From Propionibacteriaceae bacterium (GTDB lineage Bacteria; Actinomycetota; Actinomycetes; Propionibacteriales; Propionibacteriaceae), in contig JAJTCL010000154.1 in the NCBI GenBank assembly GCA_021323255.1, positions 1 through 6,544 of the forward strand: 6,544 bases of DNA, read 5' to 3'. Positions 4,213 through 6,544 of this stretch are shown here, in pieces (positions within the stretch are counted from its first letter, which is position 1; the number at the start of each line of letters is the position of its first letter). The translations under genes were made by a program, and so were the position numbers. A model generated the notes under the pieces. That model was not told the origin of the DNA, ran no database searches, and saw only the letters and a list, made by a program, of their open reading frames with translations.

Positions 4213-6417
4213 GTGAGTGTGACCGATACCGATATCTCTGACTCGATTCTCCCCGACGGGTGGAGCGAGATCGATTCGAAAGCCATCGACACCATACGCG
4301 TGCTGGCCGCCGAGGCCGTTCAAAACGTCGGCAATGGCCATCCAGGTACCGCCATGAGCCTGGCACCGGTCGCGTACCTGCTTTTTCAGAAGGTGATGCG
4401 GCACAACCCTAGCGACACCCACTGGCCTGGGCGCGACCGATTCGTGCTGTCCTGCGGACACACCAGCCTGACGCTCTACATTCAGCTCTATCTCGGCGGC
4501 TTCGGGCTCGAACTCGACGACATCCGCGCCTACCGGTTCTGGGGATCGAAGACTCCAGGGCACCCGGAGTACGCGCACACCAAGGGAGTCGAGGTCACCA
4601 CCGGGCCACTGGGCCAAGGCGTAGCCAATGCCGTCGGAATGGCGATGTCGGCTCGCCGGTTGCGCGGGTTACTTGATCCAGACGCTGCGCGAGGCACGTC
4701 AGTATTCGATCATCACATCTACTGTTTGGCCTCAGATGGCGACATCTCCGAAGGCGTCGCTTCCGAGGCTTCCTCGCTGGCAGCTACCCAACGGCTCAGT
4801 AATCTCACCCTGATCTATGACAGCAACCGGATATCGATCGAGGACGACACCAACATCGCCCTCACCGAAGACACCGCCGCCCGCTACGCCGCGTACGGCT
4901 GGCATGTGCAGACTGTCGACTGGACCCACGGCGACGCACATCACTACCTGGAGAACGTCGCTGCGCTCGCTGACGCCCTCGAGGTGGCCAAGTCAGTAAC
5001 AGATCAGCCGACCTTCATCTGCCTGAAGACGATCATCGGCTGGCCCGCTCCCAACCTCCAGGGCACCGGTAAGGCCCACGGCGCCGCACTGGGTGAGGAA
5101 GAAGTTGCCGCCACCAAGAAGGTGCTCGGCTTTGATCCGGACGAGACCTTCGTCGTCGCCGATGAAGTGATCAACCACACCCGCAAGCTGATCGAGCGCG
5201 GCGCGCAGGCTCAGCAGGAGTGGCAGCAGGCCTACGACAGCTGGGCTGAGGCCAATCCCGAGCGTAAGGCGCTCTACGAGCGGCTGATCAAGAACGAGCT
5301 CAGCCCAGGCTGGGAGGATGTACTGCCCAGCTGGTCCGCTGATCCCAAAGGCATTGCGACCCGAGCAGCCTCCGGAAAGGTGCTCAGCGCGATCGTGCCG
5401 AAGTTACCTGAGCTCTGGGGCGGATCGGCCGACCTCGCCGAATCCAACAACACCACCCCGGAAGGTGAGCCGAGCTTCCTGCCACCCGACCGGCAGAGCA
5501 GGTTGTTCCGCGGTGGCCCGTACGGCCGGGTGCTGCATTTCGGTGTCCGCGAACACGCCATGGGTGCGATCTTGAACGGCATCAAGGTGCACGGGGGCTT
5601 ACGGCCGTACGGCGGCACCTTCTTGATCTTCAGCGACTACATGCGCCCAGCGGTACGGCTGGCCGCCCTGATGGAACTACCGGTGATCTACGTCTGGACC
5701 CACGACTCAATTGGCCTCGGCGAAGACGGCCCTACTCATCAGCCGATCGAACACATCGCCGCGCTCCGGGCCATCCCTGGACTCGATGTAGTCCGTCCGG
5801 CCGACGCCAACGAGACCGCCGCCGCCTGGGCGACGATCCTGAAGAACAACGACCGGCCAGCGGCGCTGGCCCTGACCCGGCAGGCCGTGCCGATCTTCCC
5901 CCGCGGCGAAGACGGCTTCGCCGATGTCTCTGAGGTAGCAAAAGGCGGTTACATCCTCAAAGACTGCGACGGGACCCCGGATGTGATCTTGATGGGGACT
6001 GGCTCGGAAGTGCAGTACGTCGTCGCGGCTCAGGGGCTGCTCGCGCAGCAGGGCATCAAGGCCCGCGTCGTGTCGATGCCTTGTCGGGAGTGGTTCGACG
6101 AGCAGGACCAGGGCTACAAGGATTCCGTCATCCCGCCCGAGATCAAGGCGCGGGTCTCGATCGAGGCCGGGGTCGGCATCGGTTGGCGTGACCTCGTCGG
6201 TGACGCCGGGCGAATCATCAGCATCAACCACTACGGAGCCAGCGCGGCCGCGAATGTCTTGTTCAAGGAATTCGGTTTCACTCCCGAAACGGTCGTCGCA
6301 GCTGCCCAATCCAGCCTCGATGCGTCGACTGGGACTAGCGCCCCCACGCATTCGGCTGCCAGCGGGCCGAGGGGTCCCGCAGACGTAGAGGCCCACCCGG
6401 GCGTCACGATCAGCTGA
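4213..6417 (+). CDS. tkt: Transketolase
   Basis: A cytosolic thiamine-diphosphate enzyme that moves two-carbon ketol units between pentose phosphate pathway sugars. The 734 residues contain the N-terminal ThDP domain with GNGHPGTAMS (His43) and the diphosphate/metal motif SDGDISEG (Asp175-Gly176-Asp177), followed by YDSNRISIEDDT. The pyrimidine-binding domain has FGVREHAMGA (catalytic Glu447) and GLGEDGPTHQPIEH (about 501-514, His509). The C-terminal domain ends at KEFGFTPETVVAAAQSSL. The start is GTG 4213, set by GGAAGGA upstream. About 32 residues of Ala/Ser/Thr/Pro/Gly-rich tail follow the point where the E. coli enzyme (663 aa) ends; this tail has no recognisable domain. The SDGD form of the usual GDG motif is, from memory, normal in actinobacterial homologues. 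tal follows after 41 nt, consistent with a tkt-tal pentose phosphate operon. Confidence 0.97.
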   Translation: MSVTDTDISDSILPDGWSEIDSKAIDTIRVLAAEAVQNVGNGHPGTAMSLAPVAYLLFQKVMRHNPSDTHWPGRDRFVLSCGHTSLTLYIQLYLGGFGLELDDIRAYRFWGSKTPGHPEYAHTKGVEVTTGPLGQGVANAVGMAMSARRLRGLLDPDAARGTSVFDHHIYCLASDGDISEGVASEASSLAATQRLSNLTLIYDSNRISIEDDTNIALTEDTAARYAAYGWHVQTVDWTHGDAHHYLENVAALADALEVAKSVTDQPTFICLKTIIGWPAPNLQGTGKAHGAALGEEEVAATKKVLGFDPDETFVVADEVINHTRKLIERGAQAQQEWQQAYDSWAEANPERKALYERLIKNELSPGWEDVLPSWSADPKGIATRAASGKVLSAIVPKLPELWGGSADLAESNNTTPEGEPSFLPPDRQSRLFRGGPYGRVLHFGVREHAMGAILNGIKVHGGLRPYGGTFLIFSDYMRPAVRLAALMELPVIYVWTHDSIGLGEDGPTHQPIEHIAALRAIPGLDVVRPADANETAAAWATILKNNDRPAALALTRQAVPIFPRGEDGFADVSEVAKGGYILKDCDGTPDVILMGTGSEVQYVVAAQGLLAQQGIKARVVSMPCREWFDEQDQGYKDSVIPPEIKARVSIEAGVGIGWRDLVGDAGRIISINHYGASAAANVLFKEFGFTPETVVAAAQSSLDASTGTSAPTHSAASGPRGPADVEAHPGVTIS

Positions 6418-6427
6418 GAGCAGCTGA
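6411..6427 (+). repeat. Short duplication across the tkt stop codon
   Basis: CAGCTGA occurs at 6411-6417, where its TGA is the tkt stop, and again at 6421-6427, a 10-bp period. The second TGA is in a different frame from tkt. It is small and may be chance. Confidence 0.35.
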
Positions 6428-6445
6428 CGCCACCACTACTCATTC

Positions 6446-6450
6446 AGGAG
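6446..6450 (+). promoter_or_regulatory. Ribosome-binding site for tal
   Basis: AGGAG stands 8 nt before ATG 6459, close to ideal. It fixes the transaldolase start and suggests tal is translated efficiently on its own rather than by tight coupling to tkt. Confidence 0.8.
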
Positions 6451-6458
6451 AACTGATC

Positions 6459-6544
6459 ATGAACGAACGGCTCAAGGCCCTCGCAGACGCCGGCGTCTCC
6501 ATCTGGCTTGACGACCTGTCTCGCGAGCGCATCACCTCGGGCAA
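6459..6544 (+). CDS. tal: Transaldolase, N-terminal start (3' end outside window)
   Basis: Transfers a three-carbon dihydroxyacetone unit between sugar phosphates (sedoheptulose 7-phosphate and glyceraldehyde 3-phosphate to erythrose 4-phosphate and fructose 6-phosphate), partnering transketolase. Only 28 codons are visible, but the segment ALADAGVSIWLDDLSRERI followed by TSG is the characteristic N-terminus of actinobacterial transaldolases; the SIWLDDLSR core is highly conserved. The Schiff-base lysine lies beyond the window. It starts at ATG 6459 with a strong AGGAG upstream, 41 nt after tkt. In related genomes zwf, opcA and a 6-phosphogluconolactonase gene usually follow; that cannot be seen here. 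Confidence 0.92.
   Translation, partial: MNERLKALADAGVSIWLDDLSRERITSG

Noticed and set aside
4008..4241. Small open frame (77 codons) with two CxxC-like pairs in the intergenic region
   Set aside because: It has a TTG start with no Shine-Dalgarno, overlaps the tkt start in another frame, and resembles nothing known. The cysteines look incidental.
5707..6396. Minus-strand open frame of 229 codons within tkt
   Set aside because: It is antisense to the conserved transketolase C-terminal half, with no domain and no ribosome-binding site; a GC-bias artefact.

Overview
The window is a GC-rich, gene-dense piece of a bacterial chromosome, most likely from an actinobacterium. Three things suggest this: strong G/C bias at third codon positions, frequent GTG starts, and a divergent ctaB / tkt-tal arrangement that is the classic actinobacterial order (seen, for example, in Mycobacterium and Corynebacterium). 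I cannot name the genus from the sequence. All the genes belong to recognisable core-metabolism families; I see no mobile element, CRISPR array, tRNA, rRNA or defence-type island.

Layout. Positions 2-682 (+) hold the C-terminal part of phosphoenolpyruvate synthase (ppsA), cut by the window edge. Its stop codon overlaps the start of an ACT-domain malic enzyme (679-2121, +). After a 17-nt gap comes a class I glutamine amidotransferase-like hydrolase of the gamma-glutamyl-GABA hydrolase (PuuD / peptidase C26) family (2139-2861, +). These three genes look like one operon. Facing them across a 27-nt gap is ctaB, protoheme IX farnesyltransferase (heme O synthase; 2889-3875, -). A 337-bp intergenic region (3876-4212) separates ctaB from the divergent tkt, transketolase (4213-6417, +). 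After 41 nt with a strong ribosome-binding site, transaldolase tal begins at 6459 and leaves the window.

How the genes work together. Malic enzyme turns malate into pyruvate and PEP synthase turns pyruvate into PEP, so the first operon encodes a two-step C4-to-PEP route that could feed gluconeogenesis without PEP carboxykinase. The sugars made that way enter the non-oxidative pentose phosphate pathway served by tkt-tal. ctaB supplies heme O for heme-copper terminal oxidases.

The window contains no obviously new protein system. The most interesting signals are small and non-coding. One is a perfect 8-bp hairpin that holds the malic enzyme stop codon in one arm and much of the next gene's Shine-Dalgarno and its start codon in the other. 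Another is a pair of interleaved inverted repeats in the ctaB leader. A third is a triplicated CTCGCAG element upstream of tkt. At protein level the notable points are two motif departures in the amidotransferase-like hydrolase and a low-complexity C-terminal tail on transketolase.
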